Counted from the stretch's first letter, positions 47,336-59,459 are shown. The stretch is 64,000 bases of DNA from Triglochin maritima (GCA_963682175.1 OY821786.1:29472501-29536500); one strand, 5' to 3'. Made by a program: numbers and translations. Notes: generated from the sequence alone by a model not told the origin.

Positions 47336-48210
47336 TTGTTTTCACGCACGCTAAACTATGCAACCTTTGGTTTCCACCATATATATCTCCTCAAAACCTT
47401 CCATTATTCCCCAAAACTCAATTCGTGCCGCCGTGAAGTTGGTCGACGAGAAAGAGGAGGAAGTGGTCGGCGTTGGAGCTCATCCGAGGGCGAGGACCAT
47501 GTTAGATCTCACGATGTTAGGAAGTGGTCGGCGAGGAGGAGGAATTGTGGTTCTTTTAGCTGATTTGGGTTTTCTATGTAGTGTTTTTTGGGGAAAGTTT
47601 GGTTTTTGTGGTTTATTTGATGTTTTTGGTTTGGTTTTGTGGTGGATTGGTCTTGATTTTTTGGACGTGTGGTTTTTTGTTGCTGATTTGGATTTTGTGG
47701 AGTTTTTGGGAAAAAGTTTGGTCATTTGTGGCTGATTTGAAGTTTTTGGTTTTGTTATGTATCAATCTTTGCTTTTTGGTGTTATTTTGGTAAGTTTGCT
47801 TCTTTGTAGTTGTTTTGTTTTTTTGTATGGTGTTCTTGGGGAAAGTTTGGTTCTTTGTAGCTGATTTGAGGTGTTGTGGTGATGGATTTATTTTTTGGGT
47901 TGTTGGTGTTTGTCTTGAAAGTTTGGTTCTTTTTCTTTGATATTGGTTTGTGGTGTTCTTCTCTAAAGTTGGTTTATCTTTGATATTATATTTTGGGTGG
48001 TTTCTGATTTGTTTTCACGGAATTGAGTTTGATTTCGTGTTCTTGTTTCCTAATTTCATTTTTGGTTGTTGTTGGTTTTGGTCTTTCAGTGAGGAATTTC
48101 TTCCCTGCAATATTTGTTTTTGTTTGTTTGCCTTTCTATTGAAAATATGCTTCTTTTTTTGGGCTTAGTGGGAAGATCTCTTTTCTTGGTGGATTTGGGT
48201 TGAATTTTGT
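47336..48210 (+). other. possible 5' part of a gene, or low-complexity T/G-rich DNA
   Basis: A TATA-like catatatatctcc (about 47378) precedes a frame from 47358 (ATG) to 47735 with Lys/Glu- and Gly-rich residues and no known domain. From 47560 on the sequence is T/G-rich with repeated phrases such as ggggaaagtttggttctttg and agctgatttg, giving hydrophobic frames by composition. It may be a first exon followed by a T-rich intron. I do not recognise it. Confidence 0.25.
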
Positions 48211-48211
48211 G

Positions 48212-48502
48212 GACAAACTCATATCTTAAAAAAGAAAAACTCACACCTTAAAAAGGACGGACCAGTAGGTTAAAATGACAAACTCATATCTTAAAAATGG
48301 CAAACTCAAAAATTAAAATAGACAGACTAGTAGGTTAAAGTGGACAAACTCATGTCTTAAAAAGGGCAAATCCACACCTTAAAAGGACACAATAGTAGAT
48401 TAAAATGAACAAACTCATATCTTAAAAATGACAAACTCAAACCTTAAAATGGATAGACCAGTAGGTTATAATGGACAAACCCATATCTTAAAAAAGGCAC
48501 CC
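48212..48502. repeat. minisatellite, about 66-bp period, 4-5 copies
   Basis: The phrases gacaaactcatatcttaaaa and gaccagtaggttaaaatg alternate regularly, with each full cycle about 64-67 bp. The first copy starts in tggacaaactcatatctt near 48210 and the last is partial at 48475-48502. Copies differ by scattered substitutions. Confidence 0.8.
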
Positions 48503-48540
48503 TTTTACCTTTGTATCCGAAGATTGCATGGGGAAACCAT

Positions 48541-49791
48541 AGGGCCAAGGAAAGGGTGATAAAATCTGCCACCTCATCTCCTATAGGTAATTGCACCTAG
48601 TTGTTTTTCATACCTTAATCTACCAAACAATCACTCACCTCACTCTTGTTCCAGTGCAAGTTCTACTAACTAATGTATGTTTTCTAATGAATGGTGAGTG
48701 AAAGAGATTACGTACCTTACGCCAACAATCTACGACAGAAATCGTAAAATAAAAAATAACTAAGACAAAAGGAAAGTCTTATATGATGAATGACTTGGCA
48801 AATATTGTCTAATCTTTTGTTATAGGTTATTAAAGGTCAATTTGCTTAAGGGGGTCGATGAGTTATTAGAAACTAAGTATTTAACTAAACAAAATAAGTT
48901 TTTTAGCATAAATAAACATTTAACTAAACTAAACATAAATAAATGTATAAACTCACTAAACTAAACATAAGTTTTTTACATGATCTAAATTATAGATTTT
49001 TAAATATAAAATCTAAGTTATAATTTTAATACAATTACTTAGATTATAATTTTAAGATGGAAAAACATGTTAAACATAAAATATCATGTTATTAATAACA
49101 ATTGAGGTTATAACTTTATTGAAATTTTGGCATAACCTCCCATAAAATTTGCTATGTAAAATTTTTCAAATCCTTGGATTAACAAGAAAAATGTATTCTA
49201 TTCTCCACTAATGTATGAAATTAATACGGCATCCATAAGTAAAAATGTATCACTCAAATTTCTCTACCATACCAACTAAATCTCCAACCTTACATACACA
49301 ACAAATTTCTCTACCATTACCAAACCACACCACCAATCACAACCAGAAAACTCACCCAAACTCTAATATCACTTCAGTATCACATACTTAACTATACACA
49401 ACTAAGCTAATTTTCCCTACTACCATAGATAATCAAACATATCACATACTCAAACCATCAAATTGAACAGACCATTCTTATGAGAAAACACACACAAATT
49501 AAACCAATCAATCTACCACCAAACCTTCCACTACCTTAATTCTCACTCCAACTCCCAAACACATCTGAAAGTCATAAACCAAGTGACCCAGCAGAGAAGG
49601 CTTCTTGATCTGGGTTCCAATCTCCTGCATTAAGTACGGAAATATATAGTAAGTACGACATGATCAAAGTGCACCAAACATTGATCAAAGTGCACCAAAC
49701 AAAGAAACACTACAAAACACAAATTAAATCCACTCGAATCGTCCAAACAAGAGTCTGGACTGGCACCTCCCCGACAACGGCGCCACAAACT
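48541..49791 (-). mobile_element. leader fragment of an Athila-like element with primer site
   Basis: It starts with agggccaaggaaagggtgat, as in the leaders at 28833 and 38690, but diverges strongly in the middle (48860-49560, very AT-rich). The primer site is at 49768-49785 (minus: TGGCGCCGTTGTCGGGGA). No gag follows, so the element is truncated at about 48541. Confidence 0.72.
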
Positions 49792-52432
49792 TGTTGAACG
49801 TTTTATTTAAAACCGCAAGTGCACGGCCGCGATGAAGCGGTGGCAAGTACGGGTTGTCCTCAGGGAGGTGAGCAGCCTCTTGTTTATCAGAAATCAAGTG
49901 GCAAAAATTGGGGGAGAAAGATTGATTATGCTACTCTACACTAAACTACGCAAAGAAGTATGAAATGCGAACGAAAGAAACAAACAATGAAATGAAAACT
50001 AAGCTAAGAACAAAAGAAGAATGCTGGAATACAGAAATAGGAAAACCCCTAAGGGGTGGAGTGAGTGCATACAAGCAAAAGGTGGGTGTTGAACACATTC
50101 TTTAAGCACAAATAAAGGTGGTGTTATCATGCATAGGAAGTGTCTAAATGTTGTGGCAAAACCTATCAATCTATTCACCAACTTAGTTGATTAACATTTA
50201 CATATGCAAGATGTTTATTTCAGAACCTAAACAAGCATGAGAGGTGTCTAATCATTTTGGCAAAACTCATCAAGTTATAAATTCTATCCTAAACAAGCAA
50301 ACATACATTCATGTTTTATCAACACATTGGAAATAAAGCATTCAATCCATTCTCATTTGCATGTATGTACATCTACTCCACCCCCAAAGGGGATGGAACT
50401 ACTCACTAAACATTACACTAATTATTAAACTAAGCAAAGAAAGCATATTAAAACTAAGCTAGAAATAAAAGAGAATTAAACTAAAACATGCACAAACAAT
50501 AAAAGAAACATAAACAAACAATGAAAGAAACACATAACTTTATTGATAAAATGACTCACATTTCAAGTAGCATCCTCCTACATTAGTGTGTGCTTCAAGG
50601 CCTCACTTCTAGTAGGAAGACTAGCCACTTAAAATATGGAGTGATTACAATGGAAGGTGAAGAGTTCTATTTATAGCCATGGAAAAAGGCAAACCGGGAC
50701 AATCCCCCGATGTGGGACTAAACATATACCAAAAATAGCCTAAACAAACATTAGTACACGTCCAGGAGAAAACTTGGCGGATTTGGGCCAAAACAGACCG
50801 CCAATTCGCGGTCTTGGACCGCCAATTGGCGGTCAAAAAGGTCCGGATCCAGTTGAATCTTGTTCTGGGCTTTTCTCTGTGTATTTGGTGGTCTTGGATG
50901 CATCTACTTTGTTTATTGGAGCTCCGACCCGAATCCAATTGCTAAAATACTCCCCATGATGGTGTGGAGTATTCTGTTTTGCTGTTTGATGAGAATTAAA
51001 TTTATACCGCAAGTGCACGGCGTCAATGGAGACGTGGCAAATACGGGTCGAACACAAGGAGGGAGAGATTTTGTTATTAGTGTGATTTCGATTGGGGGAA
51101 AGAAGGAGAGAAGAAATAAGTTGGTTTTGAGATTTTTGATTTTTAATTATCTAAAGCAAGAAACAAGAACAATTAAAACTAAAACAAGAACAAAGAAGTG
51201 AATTCCGTTGGGTGGAGGTTTAGATTTAGGGTTTAGATTAGAGAATTCAGAAACTTATAATAAATCATATTAGTTATAAAGCATTACATGATAAATGATT
51301 TAACATAAACTCAAGTAATCAAAATATACTAACACAAAATTAAAATAATAACATTCATTCATCTTCTCTTCACCCTAAATCCGTCACCTCCACCCTTTGG
51401 AAAGAGTTAGAAACTCATGGAGGGAGGAAGAAGGGATCCTAGAGGCATTACAAAAGAAAAGTAAAAACAAGAAATAAAAGACAGAATTTTATTACTAAAA
51501 TAAAGACAAATAAAAACAACAACTAAAAACTAGGTCTAAGGCCAAGGACCCTTCTACCATCGTTCTCGGGGTTATTTATAGCCGATACAAGGGATCCCAA
51601 TATATAAATGGAACGTACACGCGTCAATACAGCATTGGTAAAAATTTGAGCACACGGATCGACTTTTGTGCGGCTAAATCGCCGCAATTTGTACATGAGG
51701 TGCGGCGGAATCGCCACCTTTTTGGCTCGGATTCGATCCAGATTTTTCCTGTGTGTTTATGGTATGATTTGATCCTCCTTTGCGCGTCTGGATTGATTCT
51801 TTCCATTCTTTTGAGCTCCGGATTAATTCCTTCATATATTTGGAGATCCATATTGATTTTTCTTTAGATTTTCTCCAAGATAATAAAAGCTACTCGTGAT
51901 TTGCAATTAGGTCCTTGTCTTTTTGCAATTAAGTCCCCGACTACTTTTGTGCTTAAGTCCTTGTTCTTTTTGTAATTAGGTCTTGAATGCTTTTATGCTT
52001 GAATACATTTCCATTTGAAACCCAATAATCTTGAGCTTGGTCATTATGATAGAAATGAGTCTTTTGCACACGTTTATGCTCGGGATGTGGGTAATTTGCA
52101 TTCAGGTCCCTGTATTCTGTAAATAAGACTAAACACATACCTTAGTAGCATTTATTGATGTAAAAGTAATCTAAATGAAAGACATATGATGCAATGTATG
52201 CAATGCATCACTGTTAGGTCCTTCTGTCTTGCGTTCAGGTTCTTCTTCATTGCATCTTGGTCCCCAGATCTCACAGTTCAGTCCTTTTTCCCAGCTTTTG
52301 AGTCCTTTTATGTTTCATCTCTTCAAACCTATTTATTCCTGAAAACTAAACATAAAACTCGTAACATAGCATTGTTTAGGTGAAAGATAATGGATATAAG
52401 ATACAAATATAAGTATGAAATGATGTGAATCA
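49792..52432 (-). repeat. Athila-like 5' LTR interrupted by a solo LTR
   Basis: Plus-strand limits TGTTGAACG and GATGTGAATCA, with the primer site on the left. Net length without the insert is about 1.41 kb, similar to 8455-9853, whose end (GTTCAACA) it shares. The double palindrome is at 50795-50834. The right edge cuts into a copia reverse transcriptase at 52432. Confidence 0.85.
50987..52210. mobile_element. solo LTR with perfect target duplication
   Basis: Ends TGATG and CATCA, 1224 bp, flanked on both sides by ctgtt (50982-50986 and 52211-52215), and the host LTR reads through when it is removed. No internal region is present, so it arose by LTR-LTR recombination. It differs in sequence from the host LTR except for the accgcaagtgcacgg motif at 51006 and the cgtggcaaatacgggtcg phrase after it. 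A TATA-like site on the minus strand (tataaataac, 51571-51580) suggests minus orientation. Confidence 0.9.
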
Positions 52433-52436
52433 GTTC

Positions 52437-55371
52437 CACTGTTTAGACGTTTATTTTAAGCCATATAAGGACTTATTGAGCTTGCACACTTTGCGCTCTT
52501 GTCCTTTGACTTCAAAACCTTGAGGTTGATCCATATAGATCTCCTCCTCAAGTTCTCCGTTGAGAAAAGCAGTCTTTATATCCATTTGGTAAAGCTCTAA
52601 CTCCATCTGAGCTACAATAGCTAGTAGAAGGCGGATGGAGGCAAACCTAACCACGGGTGAAAAAGTTTCCTCAAAATCCCCGCCTTCTCTTTGGGTGTAG
52701 CCTTTAGCTACCAGTCTAGCCTTGAATCTATCGATAGATCCATCTGCCTTCCTCTTAATCTTGAGGATCCACTTGGCCCCAATGGCCTTTCGGTTCGCCG
52801 GTAAGTCGACCAAGTCCCAGACTTGATTAACTTTCATCGACTCCAACTATTCCTTTATAGCTTCTAACCACTCTTTCGCATTTGGACCTTCCAAAGCCTC
52901 TTTCAAGGTCTCCGGTTCTTGCTCATCGATTACTATCATCCCAGATAATTCATAATCAATTTCTTCTTGAGCAATCATGAGGGTCTCTTCCTCTAAGCGA
53001 AACCACCTACGAGGAATGAGCCCGCGTTTACTTCGACGCAGATCGGTATCTGATGGCTCATCCTCCGTGAGAGCTATCAGATCCTCAGCATTGCTGCTCC
53101 CAGTAGGATTGACTGGTGGAACCTCATGTTCAACTTCCAGATCCTGATCCCGTGGAGTGGAAATGTCCTCATCTTGTTGTTCAAAGAAGTCCACTGACTC
53201 TTTGATAGCTCCAGCAAGAGTTGGAAAAACATTTTCCAAGAATGTGGCATCCCTAGACTCCAGTTCCGTCCTTCTTTCATTCTCGTCTAACCCGATAAAA
53301 ACATAACCTTTGGAGATATTACTGGTATTTTACAAAGATACACTTTTTCCCTCTAAGTCCTAGTTTTCCATATCGGTGACTAGTAGAATGAATGTATGCC
53401 GCGCATCCCCAAGGATGCAACAGACTAAAATCAGGCTTCCGTCTTGTCCATAACTCATATGGAGTTGAGGGAACCAATTTTGTTGGAACTCTATTGAGGA
53501 TATAGGCAGCAGTCATTAGAGCATCTCCCCAAAACGAAATTGGCAATCTCGCATGCGCCATCATGGATCTAACCATGTCTAGCAATGTTATATTCCTTCT
53601 CTCGGCAACACCATTTTGCTGAGGATTATAAGGCCTAGTGAGTTGTCTAGATATCCCCTTTTCATCACATAACTCCTTGAACATTATGGAGAGATACTCC
53701 CCACCTCTGTCCGTTCTGAGAGTTTTTATCTTATTATCCAATTGATTCTCTACCAAACTCATGAATTTCTTAAAGCATTCTAGAGCTTCTGACTTGTGAG
53801 AAATAAGATAAATATGACCATATCTAGTGTAGTCATCAATAAATGTGATGAAGTAACTTTGTCCATGTCTAGTACGCACATTCAAAGGTCTACAAATATC
53901 CGAGTGAATTAGTTCTGAAGGAGAAGTAGCCCTAATGGCTTTTTCGAACGGTTTTCTAGTTGCCTTTCCAGCTAGACAAGATTCACAGGTCGGCAATTTA
54001 TATTTGGAGCATTCTCCTAATACCCCCTCCTTTGCCAACCTGTTCATCCGGTCAACACCAATGTGACAAAGTCTCGCATGTCACATAACTGAATCATTAT
54101 TCATGGAACTTTGACTCATAAAGGCACTAGTGTTATGATTGAAATCATAAATTGCGTCCAACACAATAAAACCGTCTGATAGAAAGGCACGTCCATAATA
54201 AATGTTAGCAAGGTATAAACTCATATCATTGTTCTCAAAAACAACTTTAAAACCATGTCTCATCAAAACAACAACAAAAATAATATTTTGCCGTATAGCT
54301 GGTGCATACAACACGTCGTGAAGTAATAGGATCCGGTCACTTCGCAAAGCCACTTTGCATGTGCCAACTCCAAAAACTTCAATGCTAGTATTGTTCGCCA
54401 TGTTTATTTGCCTCCCACTTGGAACACAACGATATTCCACGAAGGCAGAACTATCGTTTGTTACGTGGTCTGTGGCACCTGAATCCACAATCCACATAGG
54501 AGAGTGATCAGTGAGCATCACAGAACTAGTCACGTTACAATTCAAGGGATTACACAGTAATTACCTTTTGCTCAGTGCACTCACGAGCAAAATATCCAGT
54601 CTTTCGGTAGTTAAAACAAGTCACATTAGACTTGTCTTTTCCACCTCTGGATCCTCGTGGTCACTTATTTCCAGCTTTGTTTTTGGTTTTGTTTTTATTT
54701 GCACCCTTCTTGCCTTTCAAACCCTGAGCTCTATCTCTTTTGCGCTTAAAATCTGCACTCCTCCGAGGAGCGACAGCTTCAACAGCAAACACTTCAGTTA
54801 GAGGGGCTTCCACAAGCATGCGGTCCTCCTCCAGCTCTAGGTGTTTTGCGGCCTTGTCAAATGTCCTGATGGCATCAGCATGAGTCAGATGGACCTTCAT
54901 ATCCTCCCAACTCTTCGAAGGCAATGATCTGATGAGAGCAGACACTTGCTCCTCATCGGTCTTAGCACGACCGGCAGCGCTCAGCTCGCTTATCATGTTT
55001 GACATTGCGGTAATATGCTGCCTCATCGTGTGACCTTGGCGCATTTTATACCCATCAAACATGAGCCCAAGCTGGCGAGCCCTTGTGACGGAGGTCACTC
55101 CGTACTGAAACTTCACAGCTTCCCACAAGGCCTTTGCAGTTCGCAATTTTTTGAACCGCAGTAACAGATCATCTTGCATCGAACTCAGAATTGTAATGCG
55201 AGCAATACGGTCTTTCTTTTTCCATGCATTATAGACATCCATATTTCTGCGATACTGCGCAGTGTTCCCCTCCTCGGGGGGAAACATAGTTTGGGTTATA
55301 TTTTCTAACATGTCCTGATCCTCTAAGAGATACTCAATTTTGACGATGCCACAGATCGTAATTTCTTTCAT
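52437..55371 (-). pseudogene. decayed Ty1/copia Gag-Pol (gag to partial reverse transcriptase)
   Basis: Reading right to left on the minus strand: Gag (55371-54661; NAWKKKDRIARITILSSMQD, EQVSALIRSLPSKSWEDMK), zinc-knuckle remnant near 54560-54600 (CFNYRKTGYFAREC), protease (54545-54081; MWIVDSGATDHVTN), integrase (54047-53319; [40 protein letters not shown]), then reverse transcriptase start (52846-52451; [15 protein letters not shown] block, [20 protein letters not shown]). Integrase before reverse transcriptase is the copia order. Frames are split by stops and shifts. The zinc knuckle has lost its second Cys and its His (both Tyr). The copy is cut at KSLYGLK by the LTR ending at 52432, so the rest of reverse transcriptase and RNase H is missing. 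Confidence 0.88.
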
Positions 55372-56646
55372 TGAGTTTATCTCCTCGAGTCAGATCAGCG
55401 ACAATGCTTTTGGAAGCAGCCATAAAAATCTAGGACAAAAACCACATAGCGATACATGAGTTCTAGCATAAAATACAACGAGCCGCAATAGTCATAAAAA
55501 AATAAACTAACTTAATAACTATAACATTCAGACCAAAGGAAAACATAAAGCGTTCGATCAAATCCTCATGCAATAGTTAATAAAGCTATTTTACCAATTC
55601 ATATATTGCACTCCATCATGATTTAATAACCCTAAAAAATGTATAAATCATGGCAAATCAGCAGCAAATAAATAATTATCCGCTGGTTGCAAGGTGGTTT
55701 ACACAAAACACATCTACCTTGCAACTCCCACTAGGCATGCAAGTTCCAAAAAAAACGTTCCTTTCAGAACATTCCAATCAAGATCACACAGAAATTAATT
55801 GCTACATTACTTCCATATCGAGCTAAGGATCCCCCATAGGGATTTAGCACTGTAGATGGGAACCTGCATAAGCCTTATAGCAATAATATCGCAATAATAA
55901 AAATAAAGGAGCCCCTCGTCTCCCTAGGGCAATAAACAATCCACAATCCATAATTATTACAGTCCATAAAAATTACAGTCCATTGCGATATCTATTGCAA
56001 ATGGAAATGAATGAATGAAATTACGCTCAACTCTCAATAATGCAGAAAAAATAAATCAGCATCCATTCACACCATTCATACCATACAAGCGCAATCTTTC
56101 CATACGTTAGCACAATCACACGCATGAATAAAGTGTACACCACTTCCAAATAAGAAGGAAGTAATATATAAGGAAACAACGCATATATGGAGCATAAGAA
56201 AAACATATATGAAAATACCAATCAATCTCGATAATAGTATCTCAAAACAGAAATTTTATTTTCTTTCCTCAATCAACATAATCATGAGAGCGTAAAAATT
56301 ATCCTACTCGCATTAGGAAAGAAAAATCCGGAAAAATCCTCGATGAGATCAACACATGTATGTGGATTTAATCATAAAGGAAATATTTCAAATGAAATGC
56401 ATGCTATCATTCCGAAAAATCCGAAATTCCATAAATGAGATCAACACATATATATGCATGAAAGGAAAGCATTCAAAAAATACTTTTAAGGCAACAAAAC
56501 TCTAGCCCATAATATGCTCTAAAAAGTTTCAGAATTTGTCAATCTTTCCTTAATCAATATAAGCATGCAGTCAACAATAATTATGCTACTTGTATTGGAA
56601 AGAAAAAATTCGAAATTTTCAAGAGAACAACAAGGATATATGTGCA
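55372..56646 (-). other. leader of the minus-strand copia element, part 1
   Basis: AT-rich, without genes. Loosely repeated phrases (gatcaacacatatatatgcatg type, 56340-56470) occur. It continues at 60067 beyond the nested plus-strand copia element. Confidence 0.55.
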
Positions 56647-56651
56647 TTTTT

Positions 56652-56893
56652 CAGTCGAAAGAGAGAGCCATCTTCTTTCTTTCGTGCCCCCCAGTTGCAT
56701 AGATCAATCATGGATCTAGTGGAGTCCATTGAAGGCAAAATGCATGAAGATCAGGGCGGTCTAAGGCAGCGCACGAGGCGCGCCTTTTAGACCGCCAATT
56801 GGCGGTTGGGGACCGCCAATCAGCGGTCCCTGTAGCCCAGGAGACGGGCATTCTCCTGTGGTGGGTTGATCAGTAGCTTCCCGTCCTCCAACA
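56652..56893 (+). repeat. 5' LTR of the nested copia element (5' part missing)
   Basis: It matches 59841-60061 (gagagagccaccttctttct to gtcctccaaca). Compared with the 3' LTR its first 380 or so bases, including the TATA region, are absent. It has the palindrome pair at 56789-56829. Confidence 0.78.
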
Positions 56894-56918
56894 TCTGGTA
56901 TCAGAGCCTCATCTGATG

Positions 56919-57427
56919 GGAAGCTCGGGAATGACCTCGTTTGGTCATGCTTCGTTGCCTCGATTGTCGAAAGGCAACTACGACAATTGGAGTATCCAAA
57001 TGCGTGCACTGCTGGGTGCGCATGATGCTTGAGATCTTGTGGAGAACAACTTCCAGGAGGAGGCCAAGACGGGAGAAGAAACCGTCGCACAAATCAAAGT
57101 ACAAAAGGAGAGAAGAGCCAAAGATAAGAGTGCTCTCTTCCTCTCTTCCAAGCGATGGATGAAAGTGGCTTTGAAAAGATCGTTGAAGCGAAGACGTCGA
57201 AGGAGGCGTGGGACACCCTTGAGAGGAGCTACAAGGGTGCTGATGGAGTGAGGCAAGTGCGCCTCCAAATGCTTCAAGGCGAGTTCGAGACGTTAAAAAT
57301 GAAGGAATCGGAAGGTGTTGCCGATTTCGTGACGAGAGTTCGCATGGTGGCGAACAAGTTAAAAAGAAATGGGGAGGCGCTAACCAAAGGAAGAGTGGTG
57401 GTTGCGTTCTCTCACCGAGGACTTTGA
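56919..57427 (+). pseudogene. Gag N-terminal part of the nested copia element
   Basis: It opens with LPRLSKGNYDNWSIQMRALL, the usual start of a copia Gag, and hits a TGA (near 57030) where a Trp is expected. A shift at about 57140 leads to the next frame (FEKIVEAKTSKEAWDTLERS, LQMLQGEFETLKMKESEGV). Another short indel near 57395-57410 leads to the main frame at 57402 (LTEDFENVVCAIEES). Confidence 0.75.
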
Positions 57428-59459
57428 GAATGTGGTGTGCGCAATCGAGGAATCAAAGGACCTCGAGAAGATGACCGTCGACGACCTAGCAAGCTCGTTG
57501 GAGGCACACGAGCAAAGAAAGAAGAAGAAAACACAATATGTCTTAGAGGAGGCGTTGCAAGCGAAGATGTCGCTTAAGGAGGAGAAACCTCGCAACGTAG
57601 ATCGTGGAAGTGGTCGTGATTATGGAGGCCATCCAAGAAAGAAGGAGGTCAAATGCTTCAAGTGTGGGAAGCGTGGTCATTTTGTGAAAGAATGTTGGTC
57701 GCAAAAGAAGGTGGAGGAGAGCTCCAGCCGTGTCCGTGGTGATCGCGGATCGAAGAAGGTGATTGAGTGCTTCAATTGTGGGAAGCATGTACACTACGCA
57801 AGCGAGTGTTGGTCGAAGAAAAGGGTGGAAGAAAACTACAACCTTGTGGCCGTGGAGGAGAATGCTTGTGATGAGGATGTAGTCTTGCTTCCAGACAAAG
57901 GAGTGGAAGCCGAACAAGAAGGAGTTTGGTATCTCGATACGGGAGTAAGCAACCACATGTGTGGAAATAGACACATGTTCGCACGTTTGGAGGAAGGAGT
58001 ACATGGGCACGTTTCGTTTGGAGATGCATCAAAGGTGCGCGTGGAAGGGAAAGGCCACATCATGATCCAAGTAAAGGATGGATCTCAAAAGCTTATCTCC
58101 AATGTGTTCTTTGTGCCCGATATGAAGACGAACATATTAAGCATGGGACAACTCCTGGATAAAGGGTTTACGATCTTGATGAAGGATCGACACATGACTG
58201 TGCGAGGACAAGATGGACATCTGATTGCAAAGGTAGAAATGTCCAAAAATCGAATGTTTAAATTGAATCTAACTTGTGCTTGTGCTAGATGCTTGAATGC
58301 ATGCATTGAGGGAGATTGGTTGTGGCATATGCGACTTGGACACTTGAATTTCGGAGGGATCCAAGAAATGGTGCAAAAGGGAATGGTGCATGGTCTGCCG
58401 ATAACCGAATCCAAAGACGGATTTTGTGAAGGTTGCATGGTTGGAAAATTACCAACGAAGAGTTTTCCAAAGCAAGCTGAACATAGAGCAAAGAAGGTGC
58501 TAGAGTCTGTGCATACCGACATATGTGGACCGATCATTCCACACTCAATTAGTAAGAATCGTTATTTCTTAACATTTATTGATGACTTTTCACGGAAAAC
58601 ATGGGTGTACTTCTTGAAGGAGAAATCTGAGGCATTTCACATGTTCAAGAAGTTCAAGGCATATGTGGAGAAACAAAGTGGCAACAACATCAAGACATTA
58701 ATGTCTGATCGAGGAGGCGAGTTCACATCAACCGAGTTCAACAACTTTTGTGAGGAGAATGGCATAAAACGCCATTTGACGGCTCCATACTCACCACAAC
58801 AAAATGGTGTAGCTGAAAGGAAGAATAGAACGATCATGGACATGGTTCGAAGTATGTTGAAAAGCAAGAACGTGTCAAAAGAGCTATGGGCCGAAGCAGT
58901 GGCTTGTGCAGTGTACACGTTGAATCTTCGCAAAACTGCAAGCTTGGAGGGAGTAACTCCACAAGAAGCGTGGAGTGGCTACAAGCCAACCATAGCACAT
59001 ATGAAGGTGTTTGGAAGCACAGCATATGTACCAAAAGAAAGAAGGATAAAACTTGATGATAGGAGCATCAAGCTTGTATTTGTTGGCTATGATGAACGAT
59101 CGAAAGCTTATAGGCTTCTCGATCCGACTAACAACAAAATTGTCATTAGTCGTGATGTACAAGTTAACGAGGAGGTAACATGGGAGTCCAAAGAGGCGAT
59201 TCCACAAGTGCCAAATGAAGAACAAGAAGAGGAGATAACCAACCCCACTGATCATGAAACGGTTCCATCTGACAAACATGACGAGATGAGACCAAGGAAG
59301 TTCAAGACACTTCGTGAAATCTACGAGACGACGAGTGAGTTGCACATGGTGTGTCTTCTCACACAAAACAAAAGCATTGCCCATCCGCTTATATGTGAAG
59401 TTGAGAAATCAACTTGGGATGGTGGATGGAAGAGGATTAAGTTCAAGGAGGAGTATTGA
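57402..59459 (+). CDS. copia Gag C-terminal part, protease and integrase
   Basis: A 685-residue open frame. Two CCHC knuckles lie at 85-98 (CFKCGKRGHFVKEC) and 123-136 (CFNCGKHVHYASEC). Protease is at 177-186 (YLDTGVSNHM). The GAG-pre-integrase zinc site has H309, H314, C342 and C345. The integrase catalytic triad is D373, D436 and E472 ([25 protein letters not shown]). A conserved downstream block is VFGSTAYVPKERRIKLD. After about residue 630 the protein ends in KRIKFKEEY, where a normal element would continue into reverse transcriptase. The frame opens by a shift, not at a natural start; the first codon is TTG. The integrase looks intact, so this is a recently deleted element. Confidence 0.88.
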   Translation: MRSLTEDFENVVCAIEESKDLEKMTVDDLASSLEAHEQRKKKKTQYVLEEALQAKMSLKEEKPRNVDRGSGRDYGGHPRKKEVKCFKCGKRGHFVKECWSQKKVEESSSRVRGDRGSKKVIECFNCGKHVHYASECWSKKRVEENYNLVAVEENACDEDVVLLPDKGVEAEQEGVWYLDTGVSNHMCGNRHMFARLEEGVHGHVSFGDASKVRVEGKGHIMIQVKDGSQKLISNVFFVPDMKTNILSMGQLLDKGFTILMKDRHMTVRGQDGHLIAKVEMSKNRMFKLNLTCACARCLNACIEGDWLWHMRLGHLNFGGIQEMVQKGMVHGLPITESKDGFCEGCMVGKLPTKSFPKQAEHRAKKVLESVHTDICGPIIPHSISKNRYFLTFIDDFSRKTWVYFLKEKSEAFHMFKKFKAYVEKQSGNNIKTLMSDRGGEFTSTEFNNFCEENGIKRHLTAPYSPQQNGVAERKNRTIMDMVRSMLKSKNVSKELWAEAVACAVYTLNLRKTASLEGVTPQEAWSGYKPTIAHMKVFGSTAYVPKERRIKLDDRSIKLVFVGYDERSKAYRLLDPTNNKIVISRDVQVNEEVTWESKEAIPQVPNEEQEEEITNPTDHETVPSDKHDEMRPRKFKTLREIYETTSELHMVCLLTQNKSIAHPLICEVEKSTWDGGWKRIKFKEEY

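Noticed and set aside
48541..49791. AT-rich block as a scaffold or origin-like region
   Set aside because: Both ends match Athila leaders and a primer site, so it is a diverged leader.
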